A DNA stretch of 53,235 nucleotides from a virus, in the IMG/VR virus record IMGVR_UViG_3300035701_000043, positions 1-53,235 of that record; one strand, 5' to 3'. Of this stretch, positions 1 to 5,763 are shown one piece after another. Position numbers and translations under genes: made by a program. The notes beneath the pieces were generated by a model that saw only the letters and a list, made by a program, of their open reading frames with translations, ran no database searches and was not told the DNA's origin. The first letter of the stretch is position 1, and the number at the start of each line of letters is the position of its first letter.

Positions 1-126
1 GACTGGTTCGAGGACCAGGGCTTCGACGAGGTCACGCTGCAGGAGGTGGAGCCCGAGCGGAACCAGGTGATCGCCCGCCTCAAGGGAGACGGCAAGGGCA
101 AGAGCATGATGTTCAACGGCCACCTC
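1..126 (+). pseudogene. M20 metallopeptidase, 5' fragment (host gene interrupted by provirus)
   Basis: This is an open frame from the window edge, ending in Met-Met-Phe-Asn-Gly-His-Leu. In M20 peptidases (ArgE/DapE/CPG2 type) the GHxD motif supplies a zinc-binding His and a catalytic or bridging Asp. Beyond base 126 the frame runs Ser-Ile-Thr-Leu and stops at 139-141, so the copy is truncated by the insertion. The missing continuation starts at 53111 with His-Leu-Asp, followed about 30 residues later by Gly-Ala-Gly-Ile-His-Asn-Met-Lys, a pattern typical of the family. The two halves join in frame. The true start lies outside the window. The family call is firm; the substrate is unknown. Confidence 0.85.
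120..126. other. attL core
   Basis: CCACCTC is shared with 53110-53116. Joining the left flank through this core to the sequence after the right copy restores the M20 reading frame without gain or loss of a base. The sequence TATAACATT follows the core at 129-137 and also precedes the right core at 53088-53096, a possible arm-type integrase site. The crossover lies somewhere within or next to the seven bases. Confidence 0.8.
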
Positions 127-131
127 AGTAT

Positions 132-146
132 AACATTATAAATGTT
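132..146. repeat. Palindrome beside attL
   Basis: AACATT (132-137) and AATGTT (141-146) form a perfect inverted repeat with a three-base spacer just inside the left core. On the right, ATAAC (53089-53093) and GTTAT (53105-53109) flank the approach to the core. These are plausible integrase or excisionase binding sites; no binding is shown. Confidence 0.4.
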
Positions 147-160
147 CTATTATCCTGTTT

Positions 161-337
161 CTAAGGCCCCTCCAGGAACTTCTCGACGAATTCAAGGTCT
201 TCCTTAATCTGAGGAATGGCCCGTTTCAACCTATGTCTTAAAACAATGATTCCGTTTAATCTCTCGCTCGACTCAAGATACCGTTTTATGATCTCCCTTT
301 CATGATCGGAGAGTATCGCCGTTCTCAACGATTTCAC
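161..337 (-). CDS. Small helical protein (58 aa), paralogue of the 798-986 product
   Basis: GTG start at 337 and TAG at 161-163. The product begins Val-Lys-Ser-Leu-Arg-Thr-Ala-Ile-Leu-Ser-Asp and continues with an Asp-His-Glu-Arg-Glu helix, an Arg-His-Arg-Leu-Lys segment and a C-terminal Lys-Glu-Asp-Leu-Glu-Phe-Val-Glu-Lys-Phe-Leu helix. The same layout (S/T-D-x-E-R-E, R-Y, a basic middle, E-D-L-x-x-L) recurs in the 62-residue product at 798-986, so the two are probably paralogues. Proteins of this pattern are familiar as small uncharacterised archaeal proteins; no function is known. It lies next to attL, where a regulator or excisionase would be expected, but that is only a guess. The TATA-like palindrome at 361-372 lies about 29 bases before its start, implying a leaderless transcript. 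Confidence 0.65.
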   Translation of the reverse strand: MKSLRTAILSDHEREIIKRYLESSERLNGIIVLRHRLKRAIPQIKEDLEFVEKFLEGP

Positions 338-360
338 CCATAGTAATTACAACATACGAA

Positions 361-372
361 ATATTTAAATAT
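361..372. promoter_or_regulatory. Symmetric TATA box shared by divergent genes
   Basis: ATATTTAAATAT is a perfect 12-base palindrome. Its centre is about 27 bases before the ATG at 393 (plus) and about 29 before the GTG at 337 (minus). Archaeal TATA boxes usually centre 26-30 bases before the transcription start, so both genes would be leaderless and fired from one box. Confidence 0.6.
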
Positions 373-392
373 AACGGATTACACACCTAGTA

Positions 393-662
393 ATGGCGAA
401 AAACGAAATGGCTGGGATGAGGAGGGTGCCGAGGGAAAGCGGGTTGAAGGTTTTCGTGGCGCGGAACCTAGGCGCGATGGCCTGCGGCGAGTGCGGCCGC
501 GTGCTCCTGAAGAGTGAGGTGGAAACTCAGTGGCGTCTCCACTATTCGCCGCCCCTGTGCGCCGACTGTGTGCCGGCGGGGGTCTACGGGCGGGACCCGG
601 CGGAGGTCGCCCGCGAAGACGCGGAAATTCAGAGACGAAGAGAGGCGTTTCCACTGCATTAG
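393..662 (+). CDS. Small zinc-ribbon-like protein (89 aa)
   Basis: Contains Cys-Gly-Glu-Cys-Gly near residue 31 and Leu-Cys-Ala-Asp-Cys near residue 55, a four-Cys arrangement that would hold one zinc. The N-terminus is basic and the C-terminus is a charged helix. The ATG lies about 27 bases after a TATA box, so the message is probably leaderless. Family not recognised. It may be a DNA- or RNA-binding regulator, as many small viral zinc ribbons are; that is inference. Bases 663-797 after it hold no convincing gene. Confidence 0.6.
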   Translation: MAKNEMAGMRRVPRESGLKVFVARNLGAMACGECGRVLLKSEVETQWRLHYSPPLCADCVPAGVYGRDPAEVAREDAEIQRRREAFPLH

Positions 663-797
663 GTGAATGATATGACAACACTTGACTGGAGAGCAGATGC
701 CGGGGGGCCGACTCCGACCTCAAGAGGGGGTTATGATGGTTAAGGGGGCTTAGGGGCACAGGGCGGGTATGCCGCGATTGGCGGGTCAAAGCCCCAA

Positions 798-986
798 CTA
801 CTTTATATGTGGCAAACGATCTTCCTCGGCGGTTCGGAGCAAATCAAGATCTTCACGATATCGCTGTTTGTTTTTGCGGTAACGGTGGAGGATGCCGCGG
901 ACGGTGCTTGTGGCGTTGATGTCCTGGCCGCCGATGTAACGCAGCAGGGCCTCGCGTTCAGCGTCGGTAATAATGTAACTCCTCAT
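798..986 (-). CDS. Small helical protein (62 aa), paralogue of the 161-337 product
   Basis: Starts Met-Arg-Ser-Tyr-Ile-Ile-Thr-Asp-Ala-Glu-Arg-Glu and has a basic Arg-Tyr-Arg-Lys-Asn-Lys middle and an Arg-Glu-Asp-Leu-Asp-Leu-Leu tail, matching the pattern of the 58-residue protein next to attL. Its ATG overlaps the stop of the gene at 983-1264 (ATGA), so the two are translationally coupled. Function unknown. Confidence 0.65.
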   Translation of the reverse strand: MRSYIITDAEREALLRYIGGQDINATSTVRGILHRYRKNKQRYREDLDLLRTAEEDRLPHIK

Positions 987-1264
987 GTCCTCTTTGCCTC
1001 GGCGACTATCTGCTCCTGCGTCATGTCGAGCTCGACTATCACGGTCTCGTTTGGGTTCCAGCCCTTCCCCGGCTCGACGCCGAGTTTTACATATATTTCG
1101 TCCTCAGTGAGGAATCGGGTTAGGTCACTTATTCTCGCCACCATTATGGCCCAATCCTCGGGAGATTCATATTTTGTTTTATCCCCCCTTTTTAAATATT
1201 CCACCAAAAGGCTCCCCTTCCTTTTTGCTCCCTGGAGGAGTTCGCTTATGCTTGTTGTTATCAT
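983..1264 (-). CDS. Hypothetical protein (93 aa)
   Basis: First gene of a two-gene minus-strand operon. A G-rich ribosome site (GGGGAAAGGG) precedes the ATG, and a TATA-like stretch (GATATATAAG read on the plus strand near 1298) lies about 35 bases upstream. The product is acidic and mostly helical, with no Cys cluster and no membrane segment. The segment Glu-Pro-Gly-Lys-Gly-Trp-Asn-Pro-Asn-Glu near residue 65 is distinctive, but the family is not recognised. Confidence 0.6.
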   Translation of the reverse strand: MITTSISELLQGAKRKGSLLVEYLKRGDKTKYESPEDWAIMVARISDLTRFLTEDEIYVKLGVEPGKGWNPNETVIVELDMTQEQIVAEAKRT

Positions 1265-1452
1265 CCCTTTCCCCTGTTTCTATAATAGCAACGGGGGATA
1301 TATAAGTGTTACTACAGTGACAACGTTAAGGGGGCCTCGGACTCGGCTTCCCCCGAAGTAGGAATCCGAAACGGGGCAGGCCTATCCTCGGGCATCCTCA
1401 AATTCTTACGGACTCGACGCCGCAGGCATGCTAAAAGCCCCAAAGCAGTTTC

Positions 1453-1908
1453 CTAAGCTTGTTGGGATGCGGGTTTTTCCTTCGATGCGGCTCTAAGTAG
1501 GAGTTCGTTCTGCCTGATGATGATCTTATTCTGATCGATGAGGGCCTTGAAGCCGGCGCCCAGCATCTGATCAGTCGAATTACCCGAGAGAATTGTTCCG
1601 AGACGCATCCATCCACTCCCAGCCTCATGGGATTGCAGGTTCCTCATGTCTTGGAGAATTAACGTTTTTATTTCATTATCAGCCATTTCTTCGCTGAATA
1701 AGAGTGCCTTACCCGAGACTATTGGCTTCGCGGGGGCTTTCTCCTTCTTTGCCTTGAGTAATCCCTGAAGTTCCTTACTTCCCATTTTCATTTTAATTAT
1801 TGAGTTTCCGCACGTCGGACAAGTGGTGAGGTTCTTACCCACCAATATTCCTTCTTGACATTCTTCATTTGGGCATACACTCACATCCAACAAACCCATC
1901 TCTCTCAC
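1453..1908 (-). CDS. Zinc-ribbon protein (151 aa)
   Basis: The N-terminal 45 residues carry Cys-Pro-Asn-Glu-Glu-Cys and Cys-Pro-Thr-Cys-Gly, a rubredoxin-knuckle zinc ribbon. A Lys/Pro-rich linker follows, then a helical C-terminal half (residues 75-145). A TATA-like element (GAATATAAAAC, 1933-1943, read from the other strand) lies about 30 bases before the start, consistent with a nearly leaderless message. A zinc ribbon plus helical domain suggests a nucleic-acid-binding regulator; the family is not recognised. The gap 1265-1452 between this gene and the next minus-strand gene holds a GC-rich stretch with short inverted repeats and no gene. Confidence 0.65.
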   Translation of the reverse strand: MREMGLLDVSVCPNEECQEGILVGKNLTTCPTCGNSIIKMKMGSKELQGLLKAKKEKAPAKPIVSGKALLFSEEMADNEIKTLILQDMRNLQSHEAGSGWMRLGTILSGNSTDQMLGAGFKALIDQNKIIIRQNELLLRAASKEKPASQQA

Positions 1909-2011
1909 ACTCTCAGGTAAACATTTTTATCTGAATATAAAACGCTTTCACCCACCTCCCCCCCCTCAATCTACGAACCTCTTTTAAAGACAGTTTTCCA
2001 AGCCTAAAACC

Positions 2012-2164
2012 ATGTCTGAGGCCTGCGTGTGCGGGAGGCTGCTCAGGAAGGTGGAAAAGCTGATCAGGGACCGACCTGAACTCGGCTACCTGGACGCCGA
2101 GGACTTCATTCACGACGCTCTTCACCGCTTTTTTCGAGAAGGTCCGGGACGCCGTACTTCATGA
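2012..2164 (+). CDS. Ribbon-helix-helix-like small protein (50 aa)
   Basis: ATG at 2012 and TGA at 2162-2164. After Cys-Val-Cys-Gly-Arg, the core reads Lys-Leu-Ile-Arg-Asp-Arg-Pro-Glu-Leu-Gly-Tyr, then Asp-Phe-Ile-His-Asp-Ala. This resembles the helix-turn-helix half of archaeal CopG/RHH proteins (RPELGY ... F..DA.R). It lacks a clear N-terminal strand, so it may be a partial RHH. TTTTAAAG at 1982-1989 lies about 27 bases upstream, matching a leaderless TATA promoter. Its last 59 bases overlap the end of the convergent RHH gene at 2106-2318. Confidence 0.5.
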   Translation: MSEACVCGRLLRKVEKLIRDRPELGYLDAEDFIHDALHRFFREGPGRRTS

Positions 2165-2318
2165 GAAGATCTCGAACGGCGGCCTCCAAAATATCACTTT
2201 TGTATCTAAATCCGAGTACATGGGCTTTTTTCGTCTTTAGGAACTCCTCAATCGCGTCGTTCATGCCCTCGGGTATACGAATAACCTTAGAGCGCTTCTC
2301 AGCGTTGGGGTAACCCAT
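2106..2318 (-). CDS. CopG/RHH-family transcription regulator (70 aa)
   Basis: Lys-Val-Ile-Arg-Ile-Pro-Glu-Gly-Met at residues 11-19 is the DNA-reading strand. Helix 1 follows (Asp-Ala-Ile-Glu-Glu-Phe), then helix 2 (Ser-Asp-Ile-Leu-Glu-Ala-Ala-Val-Arg). This is a full RHH fold of normal size. It is transcribed away from the RHH gene at 2445, with a 10-base inverted repeat placed just before each start (see 2323-2440). TTTAAATA at 2352-2359 is the likely TATA box. Role: probable control of early or lysogeny genes; targets unknown. Confidence 0.75.
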   Translation of the reverse strand: MGYPNAEKRSKVIRIPEGMNDAIEEFLKTKKAHVLGFRYKSDILEAAVRDLLMKYGVPDLLEKSGEERRE

Positions 2319-2322
2319 TTCT

Positions 2323-2440
2323 TATCTGTTACGATAGGGCTACATAAATGATTTAAATATATTGTGGATGTGTAAAATTACATTAGGGATACACTTTAGT
2401 AACATTTAAATGCGGGGGGGCTACACTCTTGTAACAGATA
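2323..2440. promoter_or_regulatory. Divergent promoter with paired operator-like inverted repeat
   Basis: TATCTGTTAC (2323-2332) and GTAACAGATA (2431-2440) are perfect reverse complements. Each ends only 4-5 bases before a start codon: the minus RHH gene (2318) and the plus RHH gene (2445). TATA-like boxes TTTAAATA (2352-2359, minus) and CATTTAAAT (2403-2411, plus) lie between them, so each repeat half covers the predicted transcription start. This is the expected layout of a site by which RHH proteins repress both genes. Confidence 0.6.
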
Positions 2441-2444
2441 GAAA

Positions 2445-2618
2445 ATGTCTAGGGTTGTAAGAATCGACGGGGCTCTTCTGCCGTGGATCGATGCCGCGGT
2501 CAACGAGGCCCGAGACGAATTTGACAGTAAGAAGTACGGCAGCCGGAAGGATGTCGTCGACGACGCGGTGAAGCGCCTGGTGGGGGAGTTGGGCGTGAAG
2601 CCGAAGGAGGCGCCATAG
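2445..2618 (+). CDS. RHH-family regulator (57 aa)
   Basis: Starts Met-Ser-Arg-Val-Val-Arg-Ile-Asp, an RHH strand. A helix follows, then Gly-Ser-Arg-Lys-Asp-Val-Val-Asp-Asp-Ala-Val-Lys-Arg-Leu, the second helix that packs in the dimer. The stop (2616-2618) directly abuts the next ATG at 2619, suggesting co-transcription with the solenoid gene. The operator half-site lies just upstream. Confidence 0.7.
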   Translation: MSRVVRIDGALLPWIDAAVNEARDEFDSKKYGSRKDVVDDAVKRLVGELGVKPKEAP

Positions 2619-3338
2619 ATGACCACCCTAACTCGGGCAGACTTCAAGCAAACCCCCACCGGGCTCCTCTATGAGGGCAATTATAGATGCGAGGGTGACC
2701 TGTTTATCGAGGGCTCCCTCGGCACCACCCGGTTCAGCAGATCACTATACGCCTCAGGCTCAATAATTGCGGGGATGGGCTCCGGCATCGAGGCAGGTGA
2801 TGGCATTGAGGCAGGCTGGGGCATCGAGGCAGGCTATGGCATCGAGGCAGGCGATGGCATCGAGGCAGGCGATGGCATCGAGGCAGGCGATGGCATCGAG
2901 GCAGGCGATGGCATCGTCACCCTCAGGGCCGGTATAAGGGCGAAGACAGTGATCGCCCTACGCATAGCCGCGGGATTCCACCTCAGAGACAAGGCACAAA
3001 TCGAAGCGAAGGTGAAGGGCGACGTAATACTGGGCGAAGTTGCCGAACCCAACCCCCTCCCCCCAGCAGAATACTACTGGCACATCCATCACGAGACGCT
3101 CGTCGAAGCCACCACCGAACCCATCGAGAACCGCATAGACTACATCAAGACGAGCAAGCCAGCCAGCGAAGTCGAGACGCGGCTCAAGCTACTCCACCGG
3201 GTCAAGGACGCGAAGAGGCTCCGCCACGCCATGGCGAAGAACGACCACGCGGAGGTTGAGCAACTACACCGGGAAGAGTGCCCAGACTGCCCTTGGACGG
3301 GTAAAAGTATCTTTGGTGGGGGGGGGGATGAACCATGA
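2619..3338 (+). CDS. Gly-Ile-Glu-Ala-Gly repeat solenoid protein (239 aa)
   Basis: Residues about 54-100 are a run of six-residue repeats of the form Gly-Asp-Gly-Ile-Glu-Ala, flanked by less regular repeats (Gly-Ser-Ile-Ile-Ala-Gly before; Ala-Gly-Ile-Arg-Ala-Lys after). This periodicity is that of a left-handed beta-helix or bactofilin-like solenoid, a type known from phage and bacterial polymer-forming proteins. The C-terminal 100 residues are helical and charged and end in Cys-Pro-Asp-Cys-Pro-Trp and a Gly-rich tail. It is the second gene of the RHH operon, and its stop overlaps the next start (ATGA). Function unknown; an early-expressed scaffold or surface protein is possible. Confidence 0.65.
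   Translation: MTTLTRADFKQTPTGLLYEGNYRCEGDLFIEGSLGTTRFSRSLYASGSIIAGMGSGIEAGDGIEAGWGIEAGYGIEAGDGIEAGDGIEAGDGIEAGDGIVTLRAGIRAKTVIALRIAAGFHLRDKAQIEAKVKGDVILGEVAEPNPLPPAEYYWHIHHETLVEATTEPIENRIDYIKTSKPASEVETRLKLLHRVKDAKRLRHAMAKNDHAEVEQLHREECPDCPWTGKSIFGGGGDEP
2784..2909 (+). repeat. 18-bp tandem repeat, seven units
   Basis: Seven head-to-tail copies of an 18-base unit (GGCATCGAGGCAGGCGAT and close variants) encode Gly-Ile-Glu-Ala-Gly-Asp (or -Trp, -Tyr). Units 4-7 are identical at DNA level, so the array has expanded recently and could change length by slippage. Confidence 0.9.
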
Positions 3339-3595
3339 GTGAAAAACTGAGCGAGAGGTTGCGTGATGCTGTAGACTTTGGCCCCGTGAAGTATGGCCAC
3401 AGTGGTTACGTTGAGGGATTACTGATGTTAGTCTCCGAAGTCGAGGCTCTTGAGTCCCGGTTATCCGAAGCCCAGAAATCGGGTAAACTGTTCTGTGAAG
3501 AGCAGTGTGAAGAGGGACCAGGGTGGGGTGAGTGTGAGGATTCGGGATGTTATCTCTTCTCTATAAAGAGGGCTCTGCGGGGGAAGAAGACATGA
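3335..3595 (+). CDS. Small Cys-rich hypothetical protein (86 aa)
   Basis: ATG overlaps the stop of the solenoid gene (ATGA). The N-terminal helical region (residues 1-45) carries a short leucine-rich coiled coil. The C-terminal half has Cys-Glu-Glu-Gln-Cys, then two further Cys (Glu-Cys-Glu-Asp-Ser-Gly-Cys), a possible metal site. It ends Lys-Arg-Ala-Leu-Arg-Gly-Lys-Lys, one version of the tail that recurs in this gene cluster. Family not recognised. Confidence 0.55.
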   Translation: MSEKLSERLRDAVDFGPVKYGHSGYVEGLLMLVSEVEALESRLSEAQKSGKLFCEEQCEEGPGWGECEDSGCYLFSIKRALRGKKT

Positions 3596-3798
3596 GTGAG
3601 TCTCCTAAAATTAAAGATTGTTTCTGGTTAAACAAAGGTAAATGTACAAGTCCAGAAATATATAGATTCAGACTTGAATCATTAGGTATATATTATTGTG
3701 ATTGTAACCCAGAGGACACCGCCATTATCAACTGTGAATTACGATGCTTAGAATTTAGACCAAACAGAAAAGGCTCTGCGTGGCGTGGGAGAGGATGA
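3592..3798 (+). CDS. Small Cys-rich hypothetical protein (68 aa)
   Basis: The start chosen is the ATG at 3592, which overlaps the previous stop (ATGA); an in-frame upstream ATG lies inside the previous gene. Five Cys in Asp-Cys-Phe-Trp-Leu-Asn-Lys-Gly-Lys-Cys, Tyr-Cys-Asp-Cys-Asn-Pro and Cys-Glu-Leu-Arg-Cys suggest a zinc or Fe-S site. The codons are AT-rich compared with neighbours. The tail (Gly-Ser-Ala-Trp-Arg-Gly-Arg-Gly) comes from the recurrent 3'-end motif. Not recognised. Confidence 0.5.
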   Translation: MSESPKIKDCFWLNKGKCTSPEIYRFRLESLGIYYCDCNPEDTAIINCELRCLEFRPNRKGSAWRGRG

Positions 3799-3828
3799 GA
3801 AACGAAAACTGTAAACGATTGGTGCTAT

Positions 3829-3927
3829 ATGTTCGCTGGTGCAGAGAAACTAGGTCTTTCCTGTTCAGGGTGTAAATTCCACTCTTATTGTCATCAAAAG
3901 GATGGCGTGGGAGGGAATGAGAAGTGA
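3829..3927 (+). CDS. Tiny Cys-rich peptide (32 aa)
   Basis: Open frame with Cys-Ser-Gly-Cys-Lys-Phe-His-Ser-Tyr-Cys-His, a compact zinc-binding pattern, ending Asp-Gly-Val-Gly-Gly-Asn-Glu-Lys. The TGA overlaps the GTG of the next gene (GTGA). The frame stays open further upstream to 3799 with Asn-Asp-Trp-Cys but without a standard start codon, so the ATG at 3829 is a choice of convenience. It may be a remnant of a longer Cys-rich gene. Confidence 0.4.
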   Translation: MFAGAEKLGLSCSGCKFHSYCHQKDGVGGNEK

Positions 3928-4439
3928 GTTTTGAAGAATATCATTGCATGATGAAGAACGAAGACCAAGATGATGAGGAGTACGCTGTATGTCAATACCC
4001 TAAATGTTGGCTAGAGGATTGTCCTCATAAACAGGCTAGAGATAGTCTCGCTGAGGCGGATCTGCAAGGCAAGGTTAGAGACTTCCACCTAAAATTCAAT
4101 TTTACTGCCAACCCAACAAATGAGAATCCGACACTCATACCAATAGAATTAGCGCGTAGGCGATTCTGGCTCCTTTTGAAGGAGGTGGATGAATTTGAGG
4201 AGGCTATGGAGGCAGAAGACTTAATCAAGATTACCGATGCAATCGGTGACATTCTCTATTTCGTTTACGGCGATGCCGTTGCCTATGGTATCCCAGTTAT
4301 TCCAGTCTTCAATGAGATTCATCGAAGCAACATGACGAAAAGCCCCTGTCTCGATAAAGATGTTAGAGCGGTTAAGGGTCTAGATTATTCACCACCAAAC
4401 TTTGAAAAGATTCTGCGTGGCGTGGGAGGGGATGAGTAA
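3924..4439 (+). CDS. MazG / PRA-PH-like NTP pyrophosphohydrolase (171 aa)
   Basis: The C-terminal 110 residues match the all-alpha NTP pyrophosphohydrolase family as found in phages. They contain Lys-Glu-Val-Asp-Glu-Phe-Glu-Glu-Ala (metal-binding acidic helix), then Asp-Ala-Ile-Gly-Asp-Ile-Leu-Tyr-Phe-Val-Tyr-Gly and the signature His-Arg-Ser-Asn-Met-Thr-Lys. Such enzymes hydrolyse NTPs or dNTPs to the monophosphate, for pool control or removal of odd or signalling nucleotides. The N-terminal 40 residues carry an extra Cys cluster (Cys-Gln-Tyr-Pro-Lys-Cys ... Cys-Pro-His). The GTG start overlaps the previous stop. The tail Leu-Arg-Gly-Val-Gly-Gly-Asp-Glu is the best copy of the motif recurring at gene ends here. 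Confidence 0.8.
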   Translation: MSFEEYHCMMKNEDQDDEEYAVCQYPKCWLEDCPHKQARDSLAEADLQGKVRDFHLKFNFTANPTNENPTLIPIELARRRFWLLLKEVDEFEEAMEAEDLIKITDAIGDILYFVYGDAVAYGIPVIPVFNEIHRSNMTKSPCLDKDVRAVKGLDYSPPNFEKILRGVGGDE

Positions 4440-5047
4440 TGACGAGTCTTCTTGAACTTGGCTGCGGTGGTTGTGTTCACCTTCACCTAGAGGACGGCGT
4501 TGAGCCTAATTGCTGGATCAATAGTGGAAGAGGAATACCCAAACCGTGTCCCGATAGATTAAATTTTGATGAGGCGCGAAGTCTTAAGGCGGAGTTGCGG
4601 GCGCTGGGGGCGAAGTTCAAGCATGATGCCGACATCAAGCTTGAGAACCAGCGTAGACTTACCGAGGAGCGCGACACACTCAAGGAGCAGACAGAGAAAT
4701 ATAACCAAGAAACTCAATTAAAAAGGGATGAGAGGCGGCTAAACGATTATGATGATGTTACAAGGCGATTAACTAAGAGGGTTGAGGCTGCGGAGGCGGA
4801 GGTCAAGACGCTCAAGGAGCAGGTTGCGGGTCTTGAGGAGTTGAATCGTGGCCTTGATTACTGCGCTGAGCAGGAGGAGGTTAAACGCAAAGACGCGGAG
4901 TCACGCGTCGCTGAGGCGGGGAAGCTACCCGAGAAGTGGCGAACCGAAGCATTAGGTTATCCTCATAGCTCTGAAGGTTTGCATTGTAAGGTAGCGGTTG
5001 AACTATGTGCTGATGAGCTTGAGAAGGCTCTACGTGGGGCAGGTTGA
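4439..5047 (+). CDS. Coiled-coil protein with N-terminal Cys/His cluster (202 aa)
   Basis: Residues 8-40 contain Cys-Gly-Gly-Cys-Val-His-Leu-His and two further Cys (Asn-Cys-Trp ... Pro-Cys-Pro-Asp), a pattern seen in small phage Cys-rich domains. Residues about 48-165 are charged heptads, a long coiled coil. The C-terminus has Leu-His-Cys-Lys-Val-Ala and ends Lys-Ala-Leu-Arg-Gly-Ala-Gly, again the shared tail. Start and previous stop overlap (TAATG). Function unknown. Confidence 0.55.
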   Translation: MTSLLELGCGGCVHLHLEDGVEPNCWINSGRGIPKPCPDRLNFDEARSLKAELRALGAKFKHDADIKLENQRRLTEERDTLKEQTEKYNQETQLKRDERRLNDYDDVTRRLTKRVEAAEAEVKTLKEQVAGLEELNRGLDYCAEQEEVKRKDAESRVAEAGKLPEKWRTEALGYPHSSEGLHCKVAVELCADELEKALRGAG

Positions 5048-5096
5048 GGAGTTGCCCGAGTAAGAACCCGGCGCGTCATATATTAGGTAAATCTCG

Positions 5097-5396
5097 ATGG
5101 GGGCGGCTAAGACGGGGGAAACATTTAACCAAGCGATGCTCCTCCGAACCGAGGACTTAGCCGCCGAGTTGACCCGCCGCGCCACCCTAAACGAAGACCT
5201 CCTCCGGCGCCTCGCCGGAGCCGTGAACAACCAGACCCTCGATGTTTATGTTTTCCTCTCAAAAAACGGCCCGGCTAACCGCTTGGAGTTAGAAACTTCT
5301 TTTTCCCGCCAAAACCTCGATAGAGTTATACCCATCCTCGAGGCGGAAAACCTGATCGTTAAGGGCGCGAACTTCAAGTACCGCGCACAAAAATAA
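5097..5396 (+). CDS. Winged-helix DNA-binding protein (99 aa)
   Basis: Residues 45-95 fit a winged helix: Leu-Asp-Val-Tyr-Val-Phe-Leu-Ser-Lys-Asn-Gly, then a recognition-helix region Ser-Arg-Gln-Asn-Leu-Asp-Arg-Val-Ile-Pro-Ile-Leu, then Glu-Ala-Glu-Asn-Leu-Ile-Val-Lys-Gly as the wing. CATATATTA at 5078-5086 is a TATA-like element, only about 15 bases before this ATG, so translation may start at the Met at residue 14. Likely a transcription regulator opening the replication operon. Confidence 0.6.
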   Translation: MGAAKTGETFNQAMLLRTEDLAAELTRRATLNEDLLRRLAGAVNNQTLDVYVFLSKNGPANRLELETSFSRQNLDRVIPILEAENLIVKGANFKYRAQK

Positions 5397-5400
5397 GGTA

Positions 5401-5760
5401 ATGGTTTATATATTAGCGCAAAAACTTTTGCAGAGTATTTCCAGATGGAGATTGAAGAGTTACTCTAAAGTTGTTTTGGCTGAGGACCCCCTCACAACCG
5501 AGGCCCTCAGCATCCTCGTCGAGGCGAACCCCGCCACCGGGGCCGAAGCCACGAAGGTGATGATAACCACTCAGCCCGGGCACTATAAAACCCCGGAGCA
5601 ATTCGAGGACGCCATAGACGCGGCGGCGAAGCAAAGCCGCCGCCAAGTCTTTGAGGAGTTTTGTGGTTTCATCGCCCTCGGCCTGGACGGCGCCGCCGGC
5701 CTCCACGGGGCCCTTGGTGATGCCCTGGAATTCGTCGCGGCGCAAAAGGAGGGCGTCTAA
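5401..5760 (+). CDS. Hypothetical protein (up to 119 aa), start uncertain
   Basis: The first ATG (5401) overlaps a good TATA box (TTATATATTA, near 5404-5413), so it is probably not the real start. A promoter there would begin the transcript near 5432 and favour an internal TTG (for example 5452 or 5476). The part after residue 25 is well behaved: an acidic helix, Ala-Asn-Pro-Ala-Thr-Gly-Ala-Glu-Ala-Thr, and a helical Gly/Ala-rich C-terminus. No family recognised. It is followed three bases later by the next gene. Confidence 0.45.
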   Translation: MVYILAQKLLQSISRWRLKSYSKVVLAEDPLTTEALSILVEANPATGAEATKVMITTQPGHYKTPEQFEDAIDAAAKQSRRQVFEEFCGFIALGLDGAAGLHGALGDALEFVAAQKEGV

Positions 5761-5763
5761 GAA

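Noticed and set aside
379-789. Minus-strand 136-codon frame
   Set aside because: Pro/Arg/Ser-rich product opposite a zinc-ribbon gene with a good leaderless promoter; a composition artefact.
807-1361. Plus-strand 184-codon frame
   Set aside because: It lies opposite two minus-strand genes that overlap properly, have a promoter and resemble a paralogue; the plus product has no coherent pattern.
2784-2909. CRISPR or iteron array from 18-bp repeats
   Set aside because: No spacers; every unit is two codons triplets in phase with Gly-Ile-Glu-Ala-Gly-Asp, so it is a protein repeat.
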